26,901 nucleotides of DNA. Origin: Willaertia magna (taxonomy: Eukaryota; Heterolobosea; Eutetramitea; Acrasida; Naegleriidae). This document shows, piece by piece, positions 13,319 to 20,817 of this stretch. Location of the stretch: the NCBI GenBank assembly GCA_902984215.1, contig CADWAF010002060.1, forward strand, positions 1-26,901. The letters are read 5' to 3'. A program made the translations under genes and the position numbers. The first letter of the stretch is position 1. Each line of letters starts with the position of its first letter. The notes below the pieces were generated by a model, which saw only the letters and a list, made by a program, of their open reading frames with translations, was not told the origin of the DNA and ran no database searches.

Positions 13319-13565
13319 TAACTATTTTAGTGTTATTACTTTATTATTTTTTTGTCTTTATTTTTTTTTTTAATTAATTAAAAAAATGAGTAAACGTAGT
13401 AAGCAAGCTTTTCACGCATCAGAAGAAGAAGAAGAAGAAGAAGAAGAAGAAGAAGAAGAAGAAAGAGAAAAAGAAGAAGAAAACAATGATAAAGTACAAG
13501 TAGTAGTAGATGATGATGACGATGATGATGACGGTGATGAAGAAAAAGAATCGGATAGTGAAATT

Positions 13566-13574
13566 AAAAAAAAG
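13566..13574 (+). other. A8 run at -1 frame break in gene B
   Basis: The zero-frame codons are ATT AAA AAA AAG ATG, which contain the heptamer A AAA AAG, a classical -1 slippery sequence. The -1 frame reads on as acidic/basic sequence (KDESVNKEEEEKEKSKKK), while the zero frame becomes an unnatural poly-Lys ending after 24 codons at TGA (13647-13649). Confidence 0.6.
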
Positions 13575-13645
13575 ATGAATCCGTTAATAAAGAAGAAGAA
13601 GAAAAAGAAAAATCAAAAAAAAAGAAAGATGAAGAAACACGAAGA

Positions 13646-15715
13646 ATGAAAAGAAGACGTAAAGTTTGTGAGCATCTTCAAAAAACAGCAGAAACAAGCC
13701 AACCAATCCAAACAGGTGAAGCTAGTAGTAATAAAGCAGCAAAATATACTGCTATTCAAGACACTATTATTTATGATCAAATGGAAAATGATGAAAAAAA
13801 TAATATGTTAGCAAAATCAAGATCTATCATCAATAAATTGAAATATGAAAATATGGTTTTGAAAATGAAATTAAAGAATTATCAATTATATTTAACACCT
13901 AAAGGTCACAAACAACCAAGTTCATATTGTAGACCTTTAACAAACGTTGAAGAAAAGACTCTTAGAGATTATGAGGAAGCTAAGAAAAGGAAATTAGAAG
14001 AAATTGAATTATTAAAAGCACAAAAAGAGAAAAAGAAGAAAGAAAAGAATTTACAGAATGCTGCAAATTTAATCCATAGTGATATTATGACAGTACATAA
14101 TAAAGCCAGTGCTTTAGGACAAACTGTTGGTAATTTAGGTCAAACAGTTGATAATATACTTAATATTAAAAACAATTTATTAAGTCAAGCTGGACAAGTA
14201 ATGGGTAATGTGTTATTAAATACTTCAGGTAGTGAAATAAATACAACACTAGATTTTCCAAACATTCCAGATATTCCAAATATTAGTAATGATCCAAATA
14301 TTAATACTCAAAGAAATAGAGGAAACGCAAGTATTTCAGGTATTACAAGAAAAGTAAAAGGTGGTGAAGGTGGTGGTAGAAATAATGATGATCACAATAC
14401 TATCGGTGGTGAAGCTGGCGGAATAGAAGAAGATCAAGGTACTTTTAATGATGATAATGATCAAAATAATAAGAATAAGAATTATCTCATTAGTACAGCA
14501 CCTATCACTAATACACTTTCACCAATATTACAAGATACTTCTCCTACAAGAATACCACCACAGACAACACAACAAGAAGATGATGTAATTTCACCTGAAC
14601 AACAAGATAATCAACCAGAATATCAAAATCAACAACCCAAAGATGATAAACAGTCCGATCAACAACAACAACAACAATTAAAAAAAGATCAGTCTAAAGA
14701 ATTTGATCAACAAACTAAAGAAGATGAACATTTACAAAATATAAGTGCATTAAATACAAGCACTAATCAATCAATTTTCAATTCTCCATTAATATTTAAA
14801 CAAGGAAATAGTCAAATGGATACACAAGAAGAAAATGAAGATGATAGTGTATCTTTAGTATTGTCAGATTTAGAAGAAGAAGAAGAAAAGAAAGAAGAAG
14901 AAAAGAAAGAAGAAAAAGAAGAAAAGAAAGAAGAAAAAAAGAAAGAAGAAGAAAAGAAAGAAGAAGAAAAGAAAGAAGAAGAAAAGAACAATGAAGATGA
15001 ATTGTTGGATGAATTGTTGACAAGTTTAAAAGTAAAAGAAGAAGTACAAAGTATAGCACAAAACACACTCTTTGTACCATTTGGACAAACTTATAAGACT
15101 CTTTTTAATATTTTAATTCCGGAAAATATTATGACAGTCCAAGAACAATTAATTTTACAAAATGTTCCTGATTATATTCCTCTTGCACAAGTTATTAATC
15201 ACGTTAAATGTTTACAAACTCTTTATAATCAACTTAAAGAAAAAAGTGAAGTAGCTGGTTATGATTATGGAGAAATTGAAAGTCTTATTAATTATTTATT
15301 TAATGTTTACTTACAAAGACATGCTTGGCTTAGTAATAAGGAAGAAGCTTTGAAGTTAATTTACAATCTTAAAGGTCATCTTATACGTTTATTAGTATTA
15401 CCAATTAAAGAACAATTGATAAATAAGTTAATTGCAGCAAATATGCCATATGATAATATTAAATTAATAGAAGATCATTTGCATTCAATAGAAAGTGATT
15501 TAGATGTCGCAATCACATTTTATCCTTATATTAAAGAATATATCTTATTTGTGGAAAATCCTCAAACACTTACTTTATATTTTGATGGAAGAAAAGCTTT
15601 TGCAACTATTATTGAAGAATTTAAATTATTTATAGATCATATTCAAAAGTCTACTGTGGAAGAAGAAAAAATGGATTTACAAAAATTGCAATTAGTTCAA
15701 AGATTATATAAATGA
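13646..15715 (+). CDS. Gene B central segment (689 codons): coiled coils, Q/N and KE linkers, helical domain
   Basis: This is the largest uninterrupted part of gene B. Residues 1-5 (MKRRRKV) are the end of a basic patch that begins upstream in the same frame. Residues ~55-85 and ~103-138 are predicted coiled coils (heptad Leu/Ile with Lys/Glu). Residues ~150-200 include GQTVGNLGQTVDN. Residues ~210-400 are low complexity, rich in Asn, Gln, Pro and Gly. Residues ~400-455 begin with SVSLVLSDLEEEEE and run into KKEEE repeats. Residues ~470-689 are a globular, mainly helical domain starting VPFGQTYKTLFNIL. The last ~40 codons exist again in the inverted left copy. Function unknown. The likely role is a nuclear scaffold or DNA-associated element protein, which is inference from composition only. 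Confidence 0.7.
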   Translation: MKRRRKVCEHLQKTAETSQPIQTGEASSNKAAKYTAIQDTIIYDQMENDEKNNMLAKSRSIINKLKYENMVLKMKLKNYQLYLTPKGHKQPSSYCRPLTNVEEKTLRDYEEAKKRKLEEIELLKAQKEKKKKEKNLQNAANLIHSDIMTVHNKASALGQTVGNLGQTVDNILNIKNNLLSQAGQVMGNVLLNTSGSEINTTLDFPNIPDIPNISNDPNINTQRNRGNASISGITRKVKGGEGGGRNNDDHNTIGGEAGGIEEDQGTFNDDNDQNNKNKNYLISTAPITNTLSPILQDTSPTRIPPQTTQQEDDVISPEQQDNQPEYQNQQPKDDKQSDQQQQQQLKKDQSKEFDQQTKEDEHLQNISALNTSTNQSIFNSPLIFKQGNSQMDTQEENEDDSVSLVLSDLEEEEEKKEEEKKEEKEEKKEEKKKEEEKKEEEKKEEEKNNEDELLDELLTSLKVKEEVQSIAQNTLFVPFGQTYKTLFNILIPENIMTVQEQLILQNVPDYIPLAQVINHVKCLQTLYNQLKEKSEVAGYDYGEIESLINYLFNVYLQRHAWLSNKEEALKLIYNLKGHLIRLLVLPIKEQLINKLIAANMPYDNIKLIEDHLHSIESDLDVAITFYPYIKEYILFVENPQTLTLYFDGRKAFATIIEEFKLFIDHIQKSTVEEEKMDLQKLQLVQRLYK

Positions 15716-15718
15716 GTA

Positions 15719-16852
15719 TTGCAAAGTAAAACAATTATTAATGCTAGTCATCCACAATTATTTGCAGAATCTTTAATTACAGTAGAAAACATTTTAGAAA
15801 AGTTGATAACTTATTATCCAAACGTTAGTCATTTTGTTTTGGAAAAACCTCAAGCTCAACAAATAAGTATATCCGATGAGAATAATGCTATTATAATTAT
15901 TGATGATGATGATGAAGATATAGAAAATCAAGATAGAAATCTTGAAATTTATAAAGATAAACTATTGGAATTACCTACCGTTCAGAGTAATAATGAAGAA
16001 AATAATTTACTTATTATTAAACAACAAGAAACTGGGGGTTCAATTAAACTAAAAGTAAAGAAGGATGTTGAAAAATTAATGAAATGGGTAGAGGATGATA
16101 ATAATTCAAAAACAACAGAGTATCTTGAACAAGGATTATTTGAAATTATGTTTTCTAGTTTATCGAATGTTGAATTTTCACATGTTAGTCTTCTTAATTT
16201 GGAACAAGAATGCACAACTAAAAGAATATCAAGCCAATTGAAAGAAGCACTTTTACATGATAAAACTAATAGTATTAAGTTGAAGAACATTTTTAATATA
16301 TTTTTATTATTAATTGAAAAGAGATTTCAAGAACTTGCACAAGATACTAATAATAATTCAATTTTTACAAGTATAGGAGGATTAAAAGGATTCTTAGCAA
16401 ATTTGTTTACTGGTGGAGATGTTGAAAAGGCAAATCAATTTTATAAGAAAATCAAAACAGCAAAGCTTATTGTTCGTTATCCATATTTATATAAGAAAAC
16501 TATTGCAAAAAGAATGGAAACTTTTGATATGATAAATGCTTTTAATGAGTTGATGCAAAAATATCATGTAACACAATTATCATATGACCCTTTAGATCTT
16601 TTGAAACTTACTTATCAATTAAATAACAAACCATTAGTTGGTCAATTATGTCTAGTTAAGGGTTTAGATAACATTCTTTTAGAACAATTATTAAAAGATA
16701 AATCAAATTTAATAACAGTAGAAAATCAAGTAATTGCTACTGTACTTAAATATAGTTATGATGCAATTGGTAAACAAATTAAGATTAAGGTTCAAATTAC
16801 TGATGACGTTGAAGTTGATGTTGTAATTGATCAGGTTTCCAAAAAAAATTAA
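15719..16852 (+). CDS. Gene B C-terminal segment (about 378 codons)
   Basis: This part is in frame with the preceding segment but separated by TGA at 15713-15715. It has no ATG near its start (first codon TTG), so I read it as the C-terminal third of gene B and not as a separate gene. Residues ~57-67 (AIIIIDDDDED) form a hydrophobic strand followed by acid, resembling a SUMO-interacting motif. The remainder is helical (~100-330), with a final beta-like part (QIKIKVQITDDVEVDVVID, ~350-372). The whole segment is mirrored in the decayed inverted copy (about 9500-10645), where it has many stops. An AATAAA follows its stop at 16862-16867, in a region also conserved in the left copy. No family recognised. 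Confidence 0.7.
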   Translation: MQSKTIINASHPQLFAESLITVENILEKLITYYPNVSHFVLEKPQAQQISISDENNAIIIIDDDDEDIENQDRNLEIYKDKLLELPTVQSNNEENNLLIIKQQETGGSIKLKVKKDVEKLMKWVEDDNNSKTTEYLEQGLFEIMFSSLSNVEFSHVSLLNLEQECTTKRISSQLKEALLHDKTNSIKLKNIFNIFLLLIEKRFQELAQDTNNNSIFTSIGGLKGFLANLFTGGDVEKANQFYKKIKTAKLIVRYPYLYKKTIAKRMETFDMINAFNELMQKYHVTQLSYDPLDLLKLTYQLNNKPLVGQLCLVKGLDNILLEQLLKDKSNLITVENQVIATVLKYSYDAIGKQIKIKVQITDDVEVDVVIDQVSKKN

Positions 16853-16861
16853 TAATGTATT

Positions 16862-16867
16862 AATAAA
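16862..16867 (+). terminator. AATAAA after gene B
   Basis: The hexamer lies 10 bases after the gene B stop and is preserved in the inverted left copy, together with the surrounding 140 bases (TTTAATGTTTTTGTCAATTT and neighbours). Confidence 0.4.
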
Positions 16868-17031
16868 ACTTTATTTTTAACAATGATTCTTTAATGTTTT
16901 TGTCAATTTAGATTATAAAATAAAAATTTATTAATTGTGTTTTATTTTTAAAAAAAAACTTTATTTAATGTTTTTGTCTATTAAAGTAATTGGGTGGGAT
17001 GTGATTAATATAAATTGTTGACAAGTAATTA

Positions 17032-18450
17032 ATGGAAGATGAAAATGAAATTATAGAAGATGAAATAATGGATAAGGCTTTTAAAATGTTAGATAAAGAA
17101 GATCGAGAAAAATTTAAAAAAAATAATACTATCTTAAAACAACTTCCACCTTTACAACGGTTGAAGGATATTCCTTTTGAAGAGGTAACATTAGAAACGA
17201 TAGAAAAAAATAAACATAGTGAAGGTACTGCTGCTTATTATACTTATGTTTTAAATGTTTATATGAATTATTTTAATAGTCAATTATTAAAAGATACAAA
17301 TTACAATGGCGGTGTTCCATTTCCTTTATGTTTAAGTACTATTAAGCAATATGCTTTTTATTTAAGAATGAGTGAACATTATGCCCATTCAACTACTGTT
17401 AGATTATCTTTTTGGGCTTTAAAAGTTATTAATTTTAAATATTGTAATGACAATTTATCTAGTTTGAGTAAAAAAGTTAAAGAATTTTTCGTTAGATTAA
17501 CCTATTCTGTTGGATCAAAAATATATAAAATTCGACCTTTATTAAATAAAGGTAAAGAGGAAATGTTACAAATATTAGATCAATCCAATTATTTTGAATG
17601 CTTATTAAGTTTATTAATTATGCAAGGACGTAGTAGAGGTTTACGTGGTGATACATTAAGTGCTATAAAACTTAAGGATATTATTTTTATACGTAGTACA
17701 ATAAATAAGTGTGTAATTTTATCAACTAGATTTTGGTTAGAAAAAGATAAAACTATTTTTAAAAGAAAAAGATATCAGACATTACTTGGTAATCCTAATT
17801 ACAGAAAATGTGGCAATATTGCTTTACTTTTATATTTGATTTTTTTTAGAAAGGTTTTTCGTATTAATGATCCAATTTATTTATTAAATTTACAAAATGG
17901 TCATAAAGATTGGAATATATTACCAGAATATTTAGAACAACCATTATTTGCTAATGCTACTGGTGTAAATGAATGGGATAATAAGTGTATGAGTAATAAG
18001 ATGAAAAACTTTTGTTTTGAACATGGTTTAGATAAATATAATACTAGATCATTAAGAAGTGGTTTATGTTGTTCTCTCTTACTCAAATATAAGATGTTAC
18101 ATGGAGAATTACATCAAAGTTATTTGGAAAAAATTAAGGAATATATTGGGTGGAAGAGTGTCAACGAAATTAAGGTTTATAAGAGATATGTTACTGACAA
18201 TTTTAGTGAAGAAGGAATTATATGTGAAAGCCATATTAACAAAACTATATTAAACGATATTTTAGGCTCTGTAATTGAAGAAGAAGGTTATGGAGAGGGT
18301 TTAATTGATTTTGAATTTGATTGGTCTAAACAGATTTTACTTAAAGATTTAAAGTTAAAACATTTATGGTGTAATAAGCATGTGCATTCTAATCCAAATT
18401 TTATTTGGCACTTAAGGTTCCAAGAGATTTATCATTATATATTTATTTAA
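17032..18450 (+). CDS. Tyrosine recombinase (gene C, catalytic part)
   Basis: This is a DNA strand-breaking and rejoining enzyme of the tyrosine recombinase (phage-integrase) fold. The C-terminal catalytic boxes are visible in order. GLRGDTLSAIKLKD contains the first arginine (R205). A Lys-rich beta region follows (EKDKTIFKRKRY, ~240-252). TRSLRSG places R339-S-L-R342 where HxxR is expected, with Arg in the His position. IGWKSVNEIKVYKRY gives W374 and the likely nucleophile Y383 (nine residues after W374, as in GHxx...Y), with Y386 as alternative. Residues ~55-160 look like the helical core-binding domain. Such enzymes drive Crypton, DIRS/Ngaro and other eukaryotic YR elements; no reverse transcriptase is present here. 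The decayed left copy has ~65 extra N-terminal codons, and the ATG used here lies at the deletion junction. The frame breaks near 18400, beyond the catalytic part. Confidence 0.78.
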   Translation: MEDENEIIEDEIMDKAFKMLDKEDREKFKKNNTILKQLPPLQRLKDIPFEEVTLETIEKNKHSEGTAAYYTYVLNVYMNYFNSQLLKDTNYNGGVPFPLCLSTIKQYAFYLRMSEHYAHSTTVRLSFWALKVINFKYCNDNLSSLSKKVKEFFVRLTYSVGSKIYKIRPLLNKGKEEMLQILDQSNYFECLLSLLIMQGRSRGLRGDTLSAIKLKDIIFIRSTINKCVILSTRFWLEKDKTIFKRKRYQTLLGNPNYRKCGNIALLLYLIFFRKVFRINDPIYLLNLQNGHKDWNILPEYLEQPLFANATGVNEWDNKCMSNKMKNFCFEHGLDKYNTRSLRSGLCCSLLLKYKMLHGELHQSYLEKIKEYIGWKSVNEIKVYKRYVTDNFSEEGIICESHINKTILNDILGSVIEEEGYGEGLIDFEFDWSKQILLKDLKLKHLWCNKHVHSNPNFIWHLRFQEIYHYIFI

Positions 18451-19258
18451 CAAGCAGTGAAAGTGATAAGTTAAAGGTTTTAAAAGAGAAAAAAAAATTA
18501 AAAGAAAAAAACCAAGAAAATAAAGGACATGAAATGACTAAATTGACTAATAAGTATTATAGTAAATTTATTAGTAATCAATTAAAAAGAGAAGTAAGAA
18601 ATACTGTTGAATATATGGAAAGTAATAGTAAAAGTAAAGTAATACTTTTATATGCTAAAAATAAATAATTAAATTATAAAATACAAAAACTTTATTAGTT
18701 TATTGTAATAATAATGAAATTACAATTAATACAAAAACTTGGCGTTTAGATGAAAAGAAAGAGGCATCAAAGATTGATGAATATTCTAATGAATATTATA
18801 GTGAACACTCAAATTTGTTACAATGGAGATTAAATGAAATTGCAAAAATTAACAAACAATTTGATGAAAAAGAAAAGCTTTTAAAATTAAAACATTTACT
18901 TCGTAGTGAAGAAGAGATTATAAAAAGAAAATATATGGAAGATAAAGATTTAATTCTTATTGAAGATGTTAATTATGATAGTGAAGATGAATTTTATGTA
19001 GCGCCAAAGGATTTGAATACAAAAAAAGTAAAATATACACAAATAATGTCTAACGTAGAAGAAAATAATGTAAATAATAAAATTAAAAAAGTTTTATTTA
19101 ATAATTTTATTTTATTTAATATTTTTAAAATATTTAATTCATTATTATAATGTAAAAGAAGTATGAAAATTATAGATGATGATGATTATATTGATAGTGA
19201 TAATGATTTGATAATGGAAGTGGGTCTCGAAGATGATGATTTTATGATTGACTTTTAA
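18393..19258 (+). pseudogene. Broken C-terminal extension of the recombinase gene C
   Basis: After the catalytic Tyr, coding potential continues in shifted frames. The frame from about 18405 (ALKVPRDLSLYIYLTSSESD, then Lys/Glu-rich) replaces the recombinase frame through a -1 change between 18393 and 18450. It stops at TAA 18666-18668. A second -1 change in 18669-18697 leads to an open stretch 18680-19147 that includes KTLLVYCNNNE, a charged helix and LILIEDVNYDSEDEFY. This meets TAA at 19148-19150, and the same frame then continues with KIIDDDDYIDSD and ends at TAA 19256-19258. The pieces have no convincing ATGs of their own and each continues the previous one in style. The hydrophobic-acidic motifs match those of the other element proteins. 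The AT-rich part 19060-19150 could be an insertion, and a separate small gene is possible. Confidence 0.5.
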
Positions 19259-19261
19259 TTT

Positions 19262-19443
19262 GTATGATTGTTTATTTTTTGTGTGTAAATAAATTATTTT
19301 TAAAAATTTATTTTTAGAATCTATTTTTAGAACCTATTTTTAGAACGGGTGCCGACCCGTCGTCGTACATAAAGTTATTTTTAGAATATTATTTTTTCAA
19401 TCAATAGCTACTAACTTATTTTGTGTTTTTTCTTTCTTTGTAG
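19262..19443 (+). other. Candidate spliceosomal intron in the leader of gene D
   Basis: TACTAAC (19409-19415) is followed by a T-rich tract and TTTGTAG, whose AG ends at 19443, about 29 bases after the branch A. This is a textbook fungal-type 3' intron end. The 5' site is less sure: GTATGA at 19262 or GTAAAT at 19285. The intron would lie in the 5' untranslated leader of gene D and contain the palindrome at 19345-19360. Confidence 0.45.
19345..19360. repeat. Dispersed palindrome ACGGGT-GCCG-ACCCGT
   Basis: The arms are perfect six-base inverted repeats around GCCG, preceded by two copies of CTATTTTTAGAAC. It belongs to the same family as the units at 10761-11375, which carry TTCTAAAAATA on the other side of the palindrome. 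It lies upstream of gene D. Confidence 0.7.
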
Positions 19444-19460
19444 ATTACTTGTGTTTAAAG

Positions 19461-19487
19461 ATGGAAGAATTAATAAAAAAGAATTAA
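19461..19487 (+). promoter_or_regulatory. Short upstream ORF before gene D
   Basis: An eight-codon ORF (MEELIKKN, then TAA) lies nine bases upstream of the gene D start. If the leader is as inferred, ribosomes would meet this ATG first, which could lower translation of gene D. It may be chance. Confidence 0.3.
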
Positions 19488-19495
19488 TATAAAGA

Positions 19496-20737
19496 ATGGC
19501 AGAACTCTTGATACAAAGAATTTGTAAAAAGTTTGATATTACTGAAGAACAAGCAATAGGTTATGTTGATAATGTAGTCAAACATACTTGTAAAATTAAT
19601 TATAAATTAAAAACAATAGCCTATCTACAGTACTACATTGGTCCTGAAATTACAAGTGAAGAAGAAGAAGAAGAAATAAAAGTTAAAAGTGATACACCAT
19701 TATTACCACAACCTACAAATGTAGTTTATTTAGTTTCTTCAGATGATGATTATAACTTTGCAATAACAGAATCTAAAGTAGGAATTCAAAGTAAAAATAG
19801 TAATCGAGATAAAAAAGGGGTAGAAAATAAAAAAGAAGAATTAGTCCAACAAAAAGAAAAAGTAAAAAGAAAACGCCCTCCTATTAAAGAAATATCACTA
19901 CAAAAGAAAAAGGTTGACGCTATTTTAGCACCTTTACAATTGGACACTAAATTAAGTGATTATAAAGAAATTGTAAAAAAAGCTTTAGAAAAGGAAAAAA
20001 AATATCAATTAGATGGTATTTATAAAAGGATTTTAGAAGTAGATTTTAATTTAAAAAGAATTTTACATTTTGATTCAATACCAGATCTTAATAATACTGA
20101 AGAAGTAATGAAATATAAAACTTTTCATAGAGTGGCTAAAAATATGAATTATTTATTCGTTCATGCATTATATAATTTATTTATTTTAGATTTACGTCAA
20201 AAGAAATTTAGTCAAAAGGATGCAAAAGAATATTATTTACATAATGACTATTATCAAGTATTGGGATATCCATATCATCAGTTCTTGTCTTTTGATTTAA
20301 TTGGTAATTTAATTGATTTGGTTCCTGGATTATTGTTTTATTATATAGATGAAGAAACTATTCGTAAAAATTATAAGGCTATTGAACAATTTGTAGAAGT
20401 TAAATGTGGAGTTAAAATTGATGAAAAAATTAAATTTTTATCTTTTGTTAAAAGTATTCAACAAAAGAATCAAATAGAAAATAGTATTCTTAATAAGACA
20501 AATTTCTTTGCAGTCCTTGATGATCGTGGTAATGGTATAACTTTTGGTAAATTAGATAAACTTTCAAAGAACGAAGTTATTCCATGTGTTGATTTAAATA
20601 TTTTTATTAATAGATCTACAGAATATCATATTGGTTTAAATAAGGATATTCCTTTATTTAAAATTAAAATTATTAACCAAAATGAAAAAGAATATTTAAA
20701 TTTAGAACATACCTATAATAATTTAAAACAAAAATAG
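19496..20737 (+). CDS. Gene D: 413-residue unknown element protein
   Basis: This ORF is intact, starting at ATG in AAAGAATGG with an in-frame TAA just upstream. Residues 1-50 are a small helical domain (ITEEQAIGYVDNVV). Residues 55-60 are a Glu run. Residues 76-85 (VVYLVSSDDD) are a hydrophobic strand followed by Ser and Asp, resembling a SUMO-interacting motif. Residues ~118-130 are a basic nuclear-signal-like patch (KVKRKRPP). Residues ~140-413 are a helical globular domain with conserved-looking aromatic segments (DLIGNLIDLVPGLLFYY). No transmembrane segment or signal peptide is evident. I recognise no family and can assign no reaction. Context and composition suggest a nuclear protein. 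An AATAAA follows at 20757-20762. Confidence 0.75.
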   Translation: MAELLIQRICKKFDITEEQAIGYVDNVVKHTCKINYKLKTIAYLQYYIGPEITSEEEEEEIKVKSDTPLLPQPTNVVYLVSSDDDYNFAITESKVGIQSKNSNRDKKGVENKKEELVQQKEKVKRKRPPIKEISLQKKKVDAILAPLQLDTKLSDYKEIVKKALEKEKKYQLDGIYKRILEVDFNLKRILHFDSIPDLNNTEEVMKYKTFHRVAKNMNYLFVHALYNLFILDLRQKKFSQKDAKEYYLHNDYYQVLGYPYHQFLSFDLIGNLIDLVPGLLFYYIDEETIRKNYKAIEQFVEVKCGVKIDEKIKFLSFVKSIQQKNQIENSILNKTNFFAVLDDRGNGITFGKLDKLSKNEVIPCVDLNIFINRSTEYHIGLNKDIPLFKIKIINQNEKEYLNLEHTYNNLKQK

Positions 20738-20817
20738 GTTTTATATTAATTTGTACAATAAATAAAAATAGTTAATTGTTTAAATATTTAATAAAAAAAA
20801 TAACTTTAATATTCAAC

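Larger units (their letters stand above)
13386..16852 (+). pseudogene. Gene B: ~1150-codon element gene, broken by a -1 shift and one TGA
   Basis: Three open segments form one reading path: 13386-13649, 13646-15715 and 15719-16852. The first starts at ATG (MSKRSK) after AATTAAAAAA. It carries a long Glu run, then KVQVVVDDDDDD and DDGDEEKESDSE, and leaves its natural frame at an A8 run (13566-13573). In the -1 frame the acidic/basic sequence continues smoothly into the second segment, so the ATG at 13646 is internal. The second and third segments share a frame and are separated only by TGA (13713+2000, that is 15713-15715) and one Val codon, so the third has no ATG of its own. The inverted left copy has TAG at the same place, which points to an ancestral TGG. 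Architecture: acidic N-terminus, basic patch, two coiled coils, Gln/Asn-rich linker, KE-rich linker, large helical C-terminal half. No known family recognised. Confidence 0.75.

Noticed and set aside
11371..15080. Minus-strand ORFs rich in Ser, Phe or Leu opposite genes A and B
   Set aside because: They are the reverse reading of GAA/AAG and CAT/CAA repeats on the plus strand and have no own coding features.
15982..18253. Small ORFs inside gene B and the recombinase (15982-16290 minus, 17901-18086 minus, 18059-18253 plus)
   Set aside because: They overlap better supported coding frames and show no protein-like character.
20776..20817. Start of gene E at TTG 20776
   Set aside because: An ATG at 20818 is the more natural start; the upstream codons are AT-rich leader sequence.
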